Assembly: GCA_020631545.1 (NCBI GenBank)
Contig: JAHDHB010000006.1
Location: 1 to 41,102, forward strand
Direction of reading: 5' to 3'
Source of the DNA: Saprospiraceae bacterium
GTDB lineage: Bacteria; Bacteroidota; Bacteroidia; Chitinophagales; Saprospiraceae
Length of the DNA: 41,102 nt
The translations under genes were made by a program, and so were the position numbers. Below the pieces are notes generated by a model. The model did no database searches, was not told where the DNA came from, and saw only the letters and a list, made by a program, of their open reading frames with translations. This document shows positions 19,787 through 28,626 of this stretch, piece after piece; the stretch's first letter is position 1; each line of letters starts with the position of its first letter.

Positions 19787-20020
19787 AGTGTCTGAACGAA
19801 AAAGGCAACTTTTAGAAAAAAAGTAGAGATTTCGCCATCTGGACAATGCGGGAAGGTATAGCGCTTAGCCTTGGCCTGATGGCTTAAAACATCTCCTAAC
19901 TGCCTAATATTATATTCCTTGCTCAAGTCGTCAGGCCAGACCATGCCACAAGGCAACCCCGGCACTGTCCAGACGACAAGGCCAGATCATTGCTTTTATC
20001 ACCTTTTTCGTTCAGGCACT
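19787..20020. mobile_element. MITE-like element with 19-bp terminal inverted repeats
   Basis: Left agtgtctgaacgaaaaagg, right cctttttcgttcaggcact (18/19 complementary); flanked on both sides by AACT (possible TSD); internal inverted segments tggcctga/tcaggcca and ctggaca/tgtccag. Confidence 0.65.
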
Positions 20021-20083
20021 AACTAGCCGCTTGTGGAATACGTATCGTGAGCGCATTCACTATAAGTGAAAACAGGTATTCAG

Positions 20084-20231
20084 AGGGCAACCATGAAGGT
20101 TTGCCCCTACGGATTTCAGGGTAAAGGTAGTCGTCTGCATCTATAAAAATGAAGCGATAAACTCTAGAAGAAAGTCTCCCGAAAACAAAAACCTAAACCC
20201 TGAGTAGGGGCAATCCTTCATGGTTGCCCTA
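20084..20231. repeat. 148-bp element bounded by 27-bp inverted repeats
   Basis: Left agggcaaccatgaaggtttgcccctac versus right gtaggggcaatccttcatggttgccct (26/27 complementary), plus inner tcagggt/accctga. Confidence 0.75.
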
Positions 20232-20309
20232 GGAAGGAAGGTAATTCCTGGCATCTGACTCCTATTTTGTAGCGCAGTGATCAAAATTCTTAGAAGCTGT
20301 CCAAATCAA

Positions 20310-21029
20310 CTAATTCCAATCGAGCCCCAAGGTAACAGAAACGGTATTGTTGGTCAGCTCCAACGTCGGAGGATAATCCGTTAAAGAACCTAGATTAAAA
20401 AGGGGCGTTTGTCCCATGACTTCAAAAGAATTATTTCCATCATCATCCTTAAAAACAATGGAAAAATTAGTGTTTTGCGGTAAAAAGCAAGTACTAGTAC
20501 ATGACCAGTAACTAGGGAGGTCATTTTCAGTAAAATTATAATGAATGTTACCATCGTTGGTGATAAAATTGTTATTACCATCAGTAATGGCAAAACTAAG
20601 ATCTGGGCCATCAGAAGGATCCCAACAGTTGTTACAAGAAGGAGGAAGATTTGGAAGACTGTTTATCGTTATCGTTGCGATTCGTCCAATAACATTATTG
20701 TTATTAGAAAGATTAATGCTTTCTTCTTGGGTAGAAGTGCCATCATAGTTAGTGGCCGTTAAGGTTATGGTATAGCGCCCACCAGTTTCATAGACATGAT
20801 AAGGATTGGGCTCTACAGAAGATTTTCCATCGCCGAAATCCCAATGAAAAGACAAGGCATTTTTGGAATTATTAGAAAAATAGACCGCACAAGGCGCCAA
20901 GCAATTTTGATTAGACATTGTAAAACTTGCTTCTGGCGGGTCTTCGGTACAAGCAATTAAAGTAAGTAAAGTAAAAACGAATAAGGATAAACGCATAAAA
21001 TATTTTATTTTTTGTAGAGTTGAGGTCAA
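20310..21029 (-). CDS. PKD-domain lipoprotein
   Basis: Lipobox LIAC; PKD motif FHWDFGDGKSSVEPNPYHVYETGGRYTITLTATN. Start may be 20996. Confidence 0.85.
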   Translation of the reverse strand: MTSTLQKIKYFMRLSLFVFTLLTLIACTEDPPEASFTMSNQNCLAPCAVYFSNNSKNALSFHWDFGDGKSSVEPNPYHVYETGGRYTITLTATNYDGTSTQEESINLSNNNNVIGRIATITINSLPNLPPSCNNCWDPSDGPDLSFAITDGNNNFITNDGNIHYNFTENDLPSYWSCTSTCFLPQNTNFSIVFKDDDGNNSFEVMGQTPLFNLGSLTDYPPTLELTNNTVSVTLGLDWN

Positions 21030-21109
21030 ATTTAGAAAATAATATTAACTTTATGTTTAGGAAATAGTAAAAAACTACATTAAAAACTGCAATAAATTTT
21101 TCTTTTGTA

Positions 21110-21907
21110 ATGGAATTTATTTTATTAGATGTTGATGTATCTCAAATATTCGACAAGATTGAGTCAAGTCCAATTTATAAATTTTTTCTTTTATTGACAG
21201 TAATTCTTACGATCCTTGGAGCATATGCTAAGGCGAATGGAAACGAAAATCCAAGGACTGTTTGGTATACTTCTTTAGGCTTGTTGTTTTTGATTTGTGC
21301 AGGTACTTTTTTAGTAATTTATTTTGATGTAAATGCAGATAATAAACATGAAAACTCTTTAAAAACTGCTGCTGTAAAAGTTTTAGAATACAAATCAACA
21401 TTAGAACATGATCAAGAATTGGAGAATATCCTATTAAATATGTCTCCACTAGATGAAAATCGATTTGTTCGAGAAGTGAGAAAAAAAGATTCCTTGAAAC
21501 TGGTTGATTTTGTGAATAAAAGGTTGGTAGATAGTGGAAAAAAAATGGATCAAGGTCAAAAACAGACTTTGATTTCTAGTGTTTTGCAAACAAGAAAAAT
21601 GGAGGGATTAAAAGATGAAATGAGTATAGACTTTAAAATGAGAAGAGGTATATCCAAAATTTTGAAAGAATTTTCAAGAAGGAAAGATCTTTCAGGAGCA
21701 GTAAGGCTGTTAGTAAAATGGGGAATAGATCAGAATACGGCATTATATTCTTTTGATGGAAAAAATGGAATAAAACAACGCTTGTCAACTACTATCAAAA
21801 CATATTTGATGGAAAAAATGTACAACATTAATCCTTCATCAAATATTACTATAGCCTTTATTGAATACAACTATCCAAAAATATCAAGTTTGGGATTTCA
21901 AAAATAA
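21110..21907 (+). CDS. hypothetical membrane protein with two N-terminal TM helices
   Basis: KFFLLLTVILTILGAYA and SLGLLFLICAGTFLVIYF; Lys-rich helical C-terminus; 9 bp before the next gene. Confidence 0.8.
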   Translation: MEFILLDVDVSQIFDKIESSPIYKFFLLLTVILTILGAYAKANGNENPRTVWYTSLGLLFLICAGTFLVIYFDVNADNKHENSLKTAAVKVLEYKSTLEHDQELENILLNMSPLDENRFVREVRKKDSLKLVDFVNKRLVDSGKKMDQGQKQTLISSVLQTRKMEGLKDEMSIDFKMRRGISKILKEFSRRKDLSGAVRLLVKWGIDQNTALYSFDGKNGIKQRLSTTIKTYLMEKMYNINPSSNITIAFIEYNYPKISSLGFQK

Positions 21908-21916
21908 TCGTACAAC

Positions 21917-22471
21917 ATGAAGCATAACTTTATTTTCGTTCTTTTTATAACATTAGCATCGTCATTACAGGCTCAAGAACCAATTCCTAATGACGAAAAA
22001 ATAATAGAGATAGCAAGAGGGGAATTGGAAATTTTAGAAAGGTATATTACCATAATTTCAGATGTATCTGAAACGTCTTATACAGTCAAACAAGACATGA
22101 TAGATGGAGCAATGGAACACTTTAGACCTGGCTCCAAAATACAAAAATCGAATTGTAGAACACGTCAAGTAGAAACACTTGAGGCAAGAACCTATTTTGA
22201 GCATTTAGCAGATTTAGGCCATAAATATGATACTATAAGGATAAACTTTTTGCCGAACAGTGTTGGGGAAATTATTAGTACAGGGTATAACAAATACAAA
22301 TTGATAGGTGAAATAAAACAAAAATTCATCGGTTACATGAATGGTGTCGTGAAATATTCAGACACTACATTTAAAGATGTTGAGCTTTTTCTTCAATACA
22401 ATGCTGAATTTGATGAATGGCGGATACTTATTGGAAATATTTCCGTAAAATTTACGAGTAAGTGCAAATAA
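21917..22471 (+). CDS. hypothetical secreted protein, possibly NTF2-like
   Basis: Signal peptide (FIFVLFITLASSLQAQ); helical then beta-rich pattern; 10 bp before the next gene. Confidence 0.75.
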   Translation: MKHNFIFVLFITLASSLQAQEPIPNDEKIIEIARGELEILERYITIISDVSETSYTVKQDMIDGAMEHFRPGSKIQKSNCRTRQVETLEARTYFEHLADLGHKYDTIRINFLPNSVGEIISTGYNKYKLIGEIKQKFIGYMNGVVKYSDTTFKDVELFLQYNAEFDEWRILIGNISVKFTSKCK

Positions 22472-22481
22472 ACAGTGTCCT

Positions 22482-24476
22482 ATGAAAAAAGCATTATTTT
22501 TATTGCTTGCTGCTTTGTTTTTATTTATAGACTGTTCTGCTCAAGAGAATCTAGAAAGAAAGAAGTTGAAAGACTTTTTAGACATCTATAAAAGAAGATT
22601 GAACTATTTTTATATGGTGAATCTTGATGCTGATCAAAAAGACATACGTGATAGATTTGAAGATCTTTTTACGAGCAAAGAATGTAACGTTCTTAATGAC
22701 TTTTCTGATCTTAGTAAGAAGTATATGCCAATTCCTATGTATGTTAGAAATACGAAAATAGAGTTTAAAAACATTGGAGCAGAGCTAATTTTTGATACTG
22801 ATCAATTTTATTACGATAAACAAGACAATAAATATAACGTTGTAATAAAAAAAATGCTTAAGAAAAATGGTGATGGGGAGAATTGGAAAATTTTCTGGCT
22901 AAACTTTGAAATTATTGATAATAATGCTGATTTAAAAATTCGTAAAATTACAAGGGATGTAGAACCCAAAGACGATGACGGAGATCTCGTAGTTAATGAA
23001 CGTGATGGTTGTCCCACAGAAAAAGGTTCAGCCTTAACAAACGATGGTTGTCCTTTCAAAGGAAAAGATGAGGACAATGATAAATTTTACGATGATGAAG
23101 GTGATGATTGTCCTGGTGTTTTTGGCTTAGTAAGGGGATGTCCTGATACGGATAAAGATGGAATCATAGACAAAGAAGATAGTTGTCCTACACAAAAAGG
23201 ATTTCTTAGGTTTAAAGGCTGCCCAGATACAGACGGTGATGGATTTCCTAATCATGAAGATGCTTGTCCAGGAGAATATGGTAAAGTAAAAGGATGTCCA
23301 GATCCCGATAAAGATAACCTAGTCGGTGACGAAGATAGATGTCCTGACGCATTTGGTAAACCAGAAACAAATGGCTGTCCAGATACGGACGGTGATGGAA
23401 TTCCTGATGGTGTAGATGACTGTGAAACAGAGTACGGCCCAGCAAACACAAAAGGATGTCCAGATGCTGACGGAGACGGAGTACCGAATAAGGAAGATCT
23501 TTGCGATGAAGTAAAAGGCCCAGCAGAGACGCAAGGCTGCCCAGATACCGATAAGGACGGCGTGATAGATATACGGGACAAATGTCCGAGCGATTACGGA
23601 GAACCACGATTGGGAGGCTGTCCGGATAGTGATGGTGACGGTGTTATTAATTCAGAAGATGATTGTCCTGGTGAATGGGGAGACAAGGAGAATGGTTGTC
23701 CCAAAAAAGCCAAGGACTATAGAAAAGAAGGAAAAAAAGTTGAAAAACAAAGCCGCCAACGCGTGGAATTTTTAATTTCAGGTAGTGCCGTTTTTACGGA
23801 GTTTCCAGAGGCAGAAACGAATAACTTTGTATTGTGGGAAGGAAGAAACCAAGGATTCAAGGAGAATGGAAGCATGATAAACTATGGATGGAGTGCAGGA
23901 TTGGGACTTCATTTTAATCCTACAAAAGTTTGGGGCTTAGGATTTAGGGGAGGCTACTACCAACATTTCTTTGATCATAAAGCTTGGAATAGAAATTTGG
24001 CCATCTATCATTATGACAACAACATAAATTACAAGGCAATCAGTACGGATCCAGCCACTTATGAAGGAGTTTATGGCTTGTTTTCTACCTTTTTTGGAAA
24101 TTTAGATGGGCCTGCCCGATTCAAATTGGAGCCTTGGATTGGATTTTTGAAAGGCGATTTGAAGGAATCGGAAATTTCTACTCGAATCGACTATGACAAC
24201 CAAAACGGTAAAAATATTGGCTTGAACATTAGTTATCCTTTTGCGTTGTTGTACGGAGGAGAGGCAGCAATGAGTTTTCGCGTCAGCAATAATTTTAGAC
24301 TTGGGTTTGCTTGCTCTTTCTGGTTTTCAACATTAAATGTAGAGGATCAGAGGATAGATTTTGACACACAGGATGATTTTATCCTATACAATGAGCTTCA
24401 ACTAAAAACCATTCAACCCTCCTTAAACCTAATCTTTCCCTTGAATGCTAAATCTCAGAATAAAAAACAAACGTAG
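22482..24476 (+). CDS. thrombospondin type 3 repeat protein with C-terminal barrel-like domain
   Basis: Signal peptide; about nine GCPDTDGDGIPDGVDDC-type Ca2+-binding repeats; C-terminal region of about 240 aa with alternating aromatic pattern, no OmpA peptidoglycan-binding motif seen. Confidence 0.88.
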   Translation: MKKALFLLLAALFLFIDCSAQENLERKKLKDFLDIYKRRLNYFYMVNLDADQKDIRDRFEDLFTSKECNVLNDFSDLSKKYMPIPMYVRNTKIEFKNIGAELIFDTDQFYYDKQDNKYNVVIKKMLKKNGDGENWKIFWLNFEIIDNNADLKIRKITRDVEPKDDDGDLVVNERDGCPTEKGSALTNDGCPFKGKDEDNDKFYDDEGDDCPGVFGLVRGCPDTDKDGIIDKEDSCPTQKGFLRFKGCPDTDGDGFPNHEDACPGEYGKVKGCPDPDKDNLVGDEDRCPDAFGKPETNGCPDTDGDGIPDGVDDCETEYGPANTKGCPDADGDGVPNKEDLCDEVKGPAETQGCPDTDKDGVIDIRDKCPSDYGEPRLGGCPDSDGDGVINSEDDCPGEWGDKENGCPKKAKDYRKEGKKVEKQSRQRVEFLISGSAVFTEFPEAETNNFVLWEGRNQGFKENGSMINYGWSAGLGLHFNPTKVWGLGFRGGYYQHFFDHKAWNRNLAIYHYDNNINYKAISTDPATYEGVYGLFSTFFGNLDGPARFKLEPWIGFLKGDLKESEISTRIDYDNQNGKNIGLNISYPFALLYGGEAAMSFRVSNNFRLGFACSFWFSTLNVEDQRIDFDTQDDFILYNELQLKTIQPSLNLIFPLNAKSQNKKQT

Positions 24477-24512
24477 CTGCTTGGGAAATATGGAGCCTAG
24501 AAAAATCGACCT

Positions 24513-24796
24513 GTACAAGCCTCAAAGGTAGAACGAACAAGCTATTCGAAGGGATTAGGTGTTTTTCTTAAAGGAAGTCATTGGTTGCGGTGCATCTGAG
24601 GGAAGGTTGTGGTGTTGGTGGTCGCGATGTAGACGAGAACATTCGCCTGATACTTTAGGTGTATGAGAAACGCAGTATGTTGCTAGTTCGCAAAATCCAC
24701 GCTCCAAACGTACCACGAGGCTCATCCCTTTTGGTTAAGATTTAAATGACTGGAATCTGATGAAGCTACTAGTATCGCTGCTTTAGAGGCTTGTAC
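24513..24796. repeat. degenerate inverted repeat pair in the spacer before batC
   Basis: gtacaagcctc (24513-24523) and gaggcttgtac (24786-24796), perfect 11-bp arms with partial flanking matches (tcga/tcga, aaag/cttt). Confidence 0.45.
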
Positions 24797-24861
24797 TGAT
24801 CGAGAAAAATCACGATAAAATTTCAGGGATTTTATGGAGGAATACAACGGCTAATCATTTC

Positions 24862-24928
24862 ACCCTTTCAGGGTTTTTGGGTTGCCTAACTGAATTACTA
24901 ACTATAATCCTGTCAACCTTTCAGGGTT
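24862..24928. repeat. two copies of an (A/-)ACCCTTTCAGGGTT-type short palindrome
   Basis: accctttcagggtt at 24862-24875 and aacctttcagggtt at 24915-24928, 53 bp apart. Confidence 0.6.
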
Positions 24929-25163
24929 CACTTCAAATTTGGATAAATAAGCCGAGTAAATCCCGAAGAGATGTAAGGATTATGGAAAAATAGAAGAACA
25001 ACTTCTGGGCAAGCGACTATTGGAGAGAAACGAAGGCGGATAGATCGTTAAAAAAGGGTTAAAGTGAGTATTTGATGTATCAAGTTATACCATTTTATCA
25101 TTAAATTACTAGGGAATTATCGCTTTGAGAATTTCAAGGGCGAAAAATAGATTTTGGAGAAAG

Positions 25164-25952
25164 ATGAAGAGATATTTTTTGACGAGTATTTTGATGATGG
25201 GCTTTGTTTTTAGCCTATTAGCTCAAGGAGAAGCCGCATTAATTCGTAGCGGAAATAAATCGTACACTTCGAAGAATTACACCGTTGCCGAAGATAATTA
25301 TAGGAAGGCTTTGGATGTTAATGCAACGAATTTCAAAGGGGCTTATAATTTAGGAAATAGCGTTTTTGAACAAGAGCGGTATGAAGAAGCCGTGAAGCAT
25401 TTTGAAAACGCGGCGGTCTTGGCTAAAGACAAGGAATCGAAAGCAAAATCTTTTCATAATTTAGGAAATGCTTTTCTAGGATTGCAAAAGTACCAAGAAA
25501 GCGTAAATGCTTACATTGAAGCTTTAAAGAACAATCCTAAAGACATGGAAACCAAGTATAACTTGGCTTACGCTCGTACGAAATTAAAGGAACAACAGCA
25601 GGATCAAGATCAGGAAAAGCAAGATGAGGATCAAGAGAATAAAGAAGATCAGGATCAAGAGAAGGAAGACGAAAATAAGGAGGAGCAAGAACAAAAAGAC
25701 CAAGAGCAAAAAGAACAGGAGGAACAGAAAAAGCAGGAACAACAGCAGCAGAAAGATCAAGAACAACAACAGCAAGAGCAAAAGGAGCAGCAAGAACAGA
25801 ACAAGCAAGACCAGCAAAAGGCGCAACCGCAAAATATGAATCTACAAGAAGCCATGAAGATCTTAGAAGTCATGGACAATGAGGAGCAAAAGGTACAGCA
25901 GAAAATGCGCAAAGGAACAGGAAAACGGAATAAGTCTGATAAGGACTGGTAG
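25164..25952 (+). CDS. batC: BatC-like TPR protein with Gln/Glu-rich C-terminal tail
   Basis: TPR repeats (YNLGNSVFEQERYEEAVKHFENAAVLAKDKESKAKSFHNLGNAFL...) and a tail of about 90 aa rich in D/Q/E/K. ATG at 25164 preferred. Confidence 0.85.
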   Translation: MKRYFLTSILMMGFVFSLLAQGEAALIRSGNKSYTSKNYTVAEDNYRKALDVNATNFKGAYNLGNSVFEQERYEEAVKHFENAAVLAKDKESKAKSFHNLGNAFLGLQKYQESVNAYIEALKNNPKDMETKYNLAYARTKLKEQQQDQDQEKQDEDQENKEDQDQEKEDENKEEQEQKDQEQKEQEEQKKQEQQQQKDQEQQQQEQKEQQEQNKQDQQKAQPQNMNLQEAMKILEVMDNEEQKVQQKMRKGTGKRNKSDKDW

Positions 25953-26141
25953 CGGTAAAGAACGGAGGAGAAAGGAAAATGGAGAATTTTTGTGGGCTTT
26001 GGTGATAATTTTGAAGAATAGAGGCGTATTTTTGCGCTCATGTTTATATGATTAATGCTGCTCTTAAGCGATCAAGGGTTTACGAGAAGTATGACTAGCT
26101 AATGAGGTAAAACTTAAACTTTTAATTAGTAAATATTAACT

Positions 26142-26624
26142 ATGAACAAGCGGATCATCATGTGGGTGTGTTTATTGCTACCGACATGGATTTTGGCTCA
26201 ACAGGAAATCCGTTTTACTGTCCAGATTTCGGGGGGAGATACTATTGGACTCTATGAACATCTTGATATACAGTATAAAATAGAAGGAACAGATTATAAG
26301 GATTTTCAGCTTCCCGAGTTTTCGGGCTTCGACATCGTTTCTGGTCCTTATCAATCTACGTCTATTTCCTATGTAAATGGAGTTATGTCTAGAGAGACAA
26401 CCTATACCTATCGCCTTGTAGCAGAAGAGGAAGGTACTTTTGTTTTTCCTCCTGCAAGCATTTTGGTTGCTGAAGAGTTACTAGAAACTCAAGTTGTAGA
26501 GATTACGGTTGTCGAAAATGGGATTAGCAAACCAAAACAACTGAAAGAAAAGAAGTTTAGAACTCCAATGCCGGCCCCTTTACCAAGAGAACGATTTAAA
26601 GACACAAAAATCTATTCGATTTAA
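26142..26624 (+). CDS. stand-alone BatD N-terminal-like domain protein
   Basis: 160 aa, signal peptide; SISYVNGVMSRETTYTYRLVAEEEGTFVFPPASI parallels MSIINGVVSRSSSYTYTLQPKKVGKFYIRPA of the next gene. Confidence 0.75.
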   Translation: MNKRIIMWVCLLLPTWILAQQEIRFTVQISGGDTIGLYEHLDIQYKIEGTDYKDFQLPEFSGFDIVSGPYQSTSISYVNGVMSRETTYTYRLVAEEEGTFVFPPASILVAEELLETQVVEITVVENGISKPKQLKEKKFRTPMPAPLPRERFKDTKIYSI

Positions 26625-26628
26625 GCTT

Positions 26629-28401
26629 ATGTCCATGAGGAATCCCACTAGGGAAGAAAGAACACCCGTATTGAGAAAATTACTGTTATTGATTGGGCTG
26701 GTTAGTCTTTTGGCTGTTCCTACTTGGGGTCAACGAGCCAAAGTCGACCTCAAAGTGAAGGTAGATGCCAAACAAGTGGTTTTAGGTGATTATTTTACGG
26801 CTACCTTCGTTGTCGAAAATGGGGAAGCTAGCTCCTTTAAACCACCAAATTTTGCCAATTTCCTAGTACTGGATCAAGGTTCTGGTACGAATATGTCTAT
26901 TATAAATGGTGTGGTATCAAGAAGCAGCAGCTATACTTATACCCTTCAACCCAAGAAGGTAGGTAAGTTTTACATTCGTCCCGCTGTGGCCAAAATAGGC
27001 CGAAAAACCTACAAAACTAAGTCTATACAAATAGAGGTTGTAAAAGGAAAACAAGGCAGCCAAAGTGATTTAGCTACTAGATTGGAAGATGGAACGGGTA
27101 TTTTTATCCGAGCAGAATTGGATACTTCAAAAGCTTACTTTGGCCAACAAATCCCCGTTACTTACCGCATTTATTCTAATGTTGGAAACTTTCAGCATGA
27201 TGTAATTGAAGATCCTGAATTTCCTGGCTTTTATGCAGAGCGCATCCGTCGTTTCTACAATGATGTACAAGGAGAAGTTATCAAAGGGGTTTCCTACAAA
27301 ACACAAGTGATCCGACGCTATGTGCTTTTTCCTCAAAAAACAGGCGTCTTAAAAATACCACCACTTACCGCCCGTGTAGCGGTTCCCCTTCGCCAACGCT
27401 GGCAAACTTATCGAACCGTTATTCAAAGTGAACCTCAAACTATTACAGTAAATTCCTTGCCGGAGAATGGAAAACCGGACAATTTTTCTGGTGCCGTTGG
27501 AAATTATGAAATGGTAACTAGGCTTGGAAACTCGACGGTGACCACGGATGATGCGATTACCTTTCAAATGGAAATCCTAGGAGAAGGAGACATCAAGCAA
27601 ATCCAAGCACCGGACTTAGGTTTACCGAAGGATTTGTTTGAGGTTTATGAGCCTACTTCCAACGAGGAATTTTATGAGCAAGATGGTTTACGAGCAGGAA
27701 AAAAGGTATTTGAATACATGATTCTTCCTAAAAAACCAGGTAATTATAAATTTACACCAGCCTTTTCCTATTTCCATGCAGATGAATCTAAGTATGTGAC
27801 ACTGAAGGATCAAGTCTATGATATTGATGTAGGAATGGGAAGTAATCCGAATGCTTCTGGTCGGATAAAAAAGGAAACAGCTACAGCGAAAAAGGAAATA
27901 CGGTTCTTAAAAACAAAAACCTCGCTTTCAAATAGTAGCCATCACTTTGTTGGTTCCGCTTTGTTTTGGGGCTTGTTTGCCATTCCATTTATTTTTCTTT
28001 TAGGAATTGCTAGGGCTAAGCGCAATCAGATCTTGGATAACAACATTGATGAAGTTATCTTCAAGCAGAAAAGAGCGAACAAGGAAGCATTAAAACGACT
28101 TTCTAAAGCTAAAAAATTGCTCGACAATAAGCAAAATAAGGAGTTTTACAAGGAAATCTCTGAAGCGCTTTGGGGTTATATTGGGGACAAATTGGACATG
28201 CCTGTTTCCGAACTTTCTAGGGATAATGTTCAAGAAAAATTGACCACTAAAGGCGTCAATTCTGTACAAATAGAAGAGCTTCTTGGGCTTTTTAATACCT
28301 GTGATATGGCCTTATTTGCTTCAATGGAAAATGAAGAAGAACGTCAAAGTACTTATCAGAAAGCAATGGAGGTGATTTCTGAAATGCAAGAGCAACTGTA
28401 A
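26629..28401 (+). CDS. batD: BatD-like oxygen tolerance protein
   Basis: Signal peptide, repeated beta domains, TM (SALFWGLFAIPFIFLLGIA), C-terminal cytosolic helical domain; 4 bp after the previous gene. Confidence 0.88.
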   Translation: MSMRNPTREERTPVLRKLLLLIGLVSLLAVPTWGQRAKVDLKVKVDAKQVVLGDYFTATFVVENGEASSFKPPNFANFLVLDQGSGTNMSIINGVVSRSSSYTYTLQPKKVGKFYIRPAVAKIGRKTYKTKSIQIEVVKGKQGSQSDLATRLEDGTGIFIRAELDTSKAYFGQQIPVTYRIYSNVGNFQHDVIEDPEFPGFYAERIRRFYNDVQGEVIKGVSYKTQVIRRYVLFPQKTGVLKIPPLTARVAVPLRQRWQTYRTVIQSEPQTITVNSLPENGKPDNFSGAVGNYEMVTRLGNSTVTTDDAITFQMEILGEGDIKQIQAPDLGLPKDLFEVYEPTSNEEFYEQDGLRAGKKVFEYMILPKKPGNYKFTPAFSYFHADESKYVTLKDQVYDIDVGMGSNPNASGRIKKETATAKKEIRFLKTKTSLSNSSHHFVGSALFWGLFAIPFIFLLGIARAKRNQILDNNIDEVIFKQKRANKEALKRLSKAKKLLDNKQNKEFYKEISEALWGYIGDKLDMPVSELSRDNVQEKLTTKGVNSVQIEELLGLFNTCDMALFASMENEEERQSTYQKAMEVISEMQEQL

Positions 28402-28429
28402 CGTTGGCTTCAGCCGACAAGTTGCGTTA
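28398..28429 (+). repeat. 32-bp dispersed repeat, copy 2 (REP-like)
   Basis: Identical to 19621-19652; contains the TAA stop codon of batD. Confidence 0.85.
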
Positions 28430-28471
28430 GTCTGAACCCTATTAGTATGTAAGAAGTCAAGTCTTGCACAG

Positions 28472-28544
28472 GTATAGAGTAAAGAGACTTTTTGTTTTTC
28501 CGAAGGAAAAACTTACGTCATATGTCAGTCTCTCTACGCTATAC
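28472..28544. repeat. palindromic repeat family B, copy 1 (73 bp)
   Basis: gtatagagtaaagagac...gtctctctacgctatac arms (15/17) around a perfect gtttttcc-gaa-ggaaaaac hairpin; followed by tctaccctctac. Confidence 0.75.
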
Positions 28545-28565
28545 TATCTACCCTCTACTATAATA

Positions 28566-28578
28566 GCGGCTCTGCCGC
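28566..28578. repeat. short GC hairpin GCGGC-TCT-GCCGC
   Basis: Perfect 5-bp GC stem in otherwise AT-rich spacer, followed by gttag as in the 32-bp repeat. Confidence 0.5.
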
Positions 28579-28626
28579 GTTAGGATCTAACCGGTCTATA
28601 ATTTTGAGTAGCGAAAACCAAAATAC

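Noticed and set aside
19738-19965. 75-aa minus-strand ORF inside the 234-bp TIR element
   Set aside because: Lies almost entirely in the element; no recognisable domain or start context.
23248-23607. Overlapping minus-strand ORFs opposite the TSP3 repeats
   Set aside because: Repetitive antisense frames created by the repeat-coding sequence on the + strand.
22980-23700. Periodic DNA pattern considered as a CRISPR-like or tandem DNA repeat
   Set aside because: Periodicity is explained by protein-level TSP3 repeats; units vary at synonymous and variable positions.
25584-25832. Leu-rich minus-strand ORF (MRLRLLLVLLVLFLLLLLLLL...)
   Set aside because: Antisense of the Gln/Glu-rich batC tail (CAA/GAA codons); no independent coding evidence.
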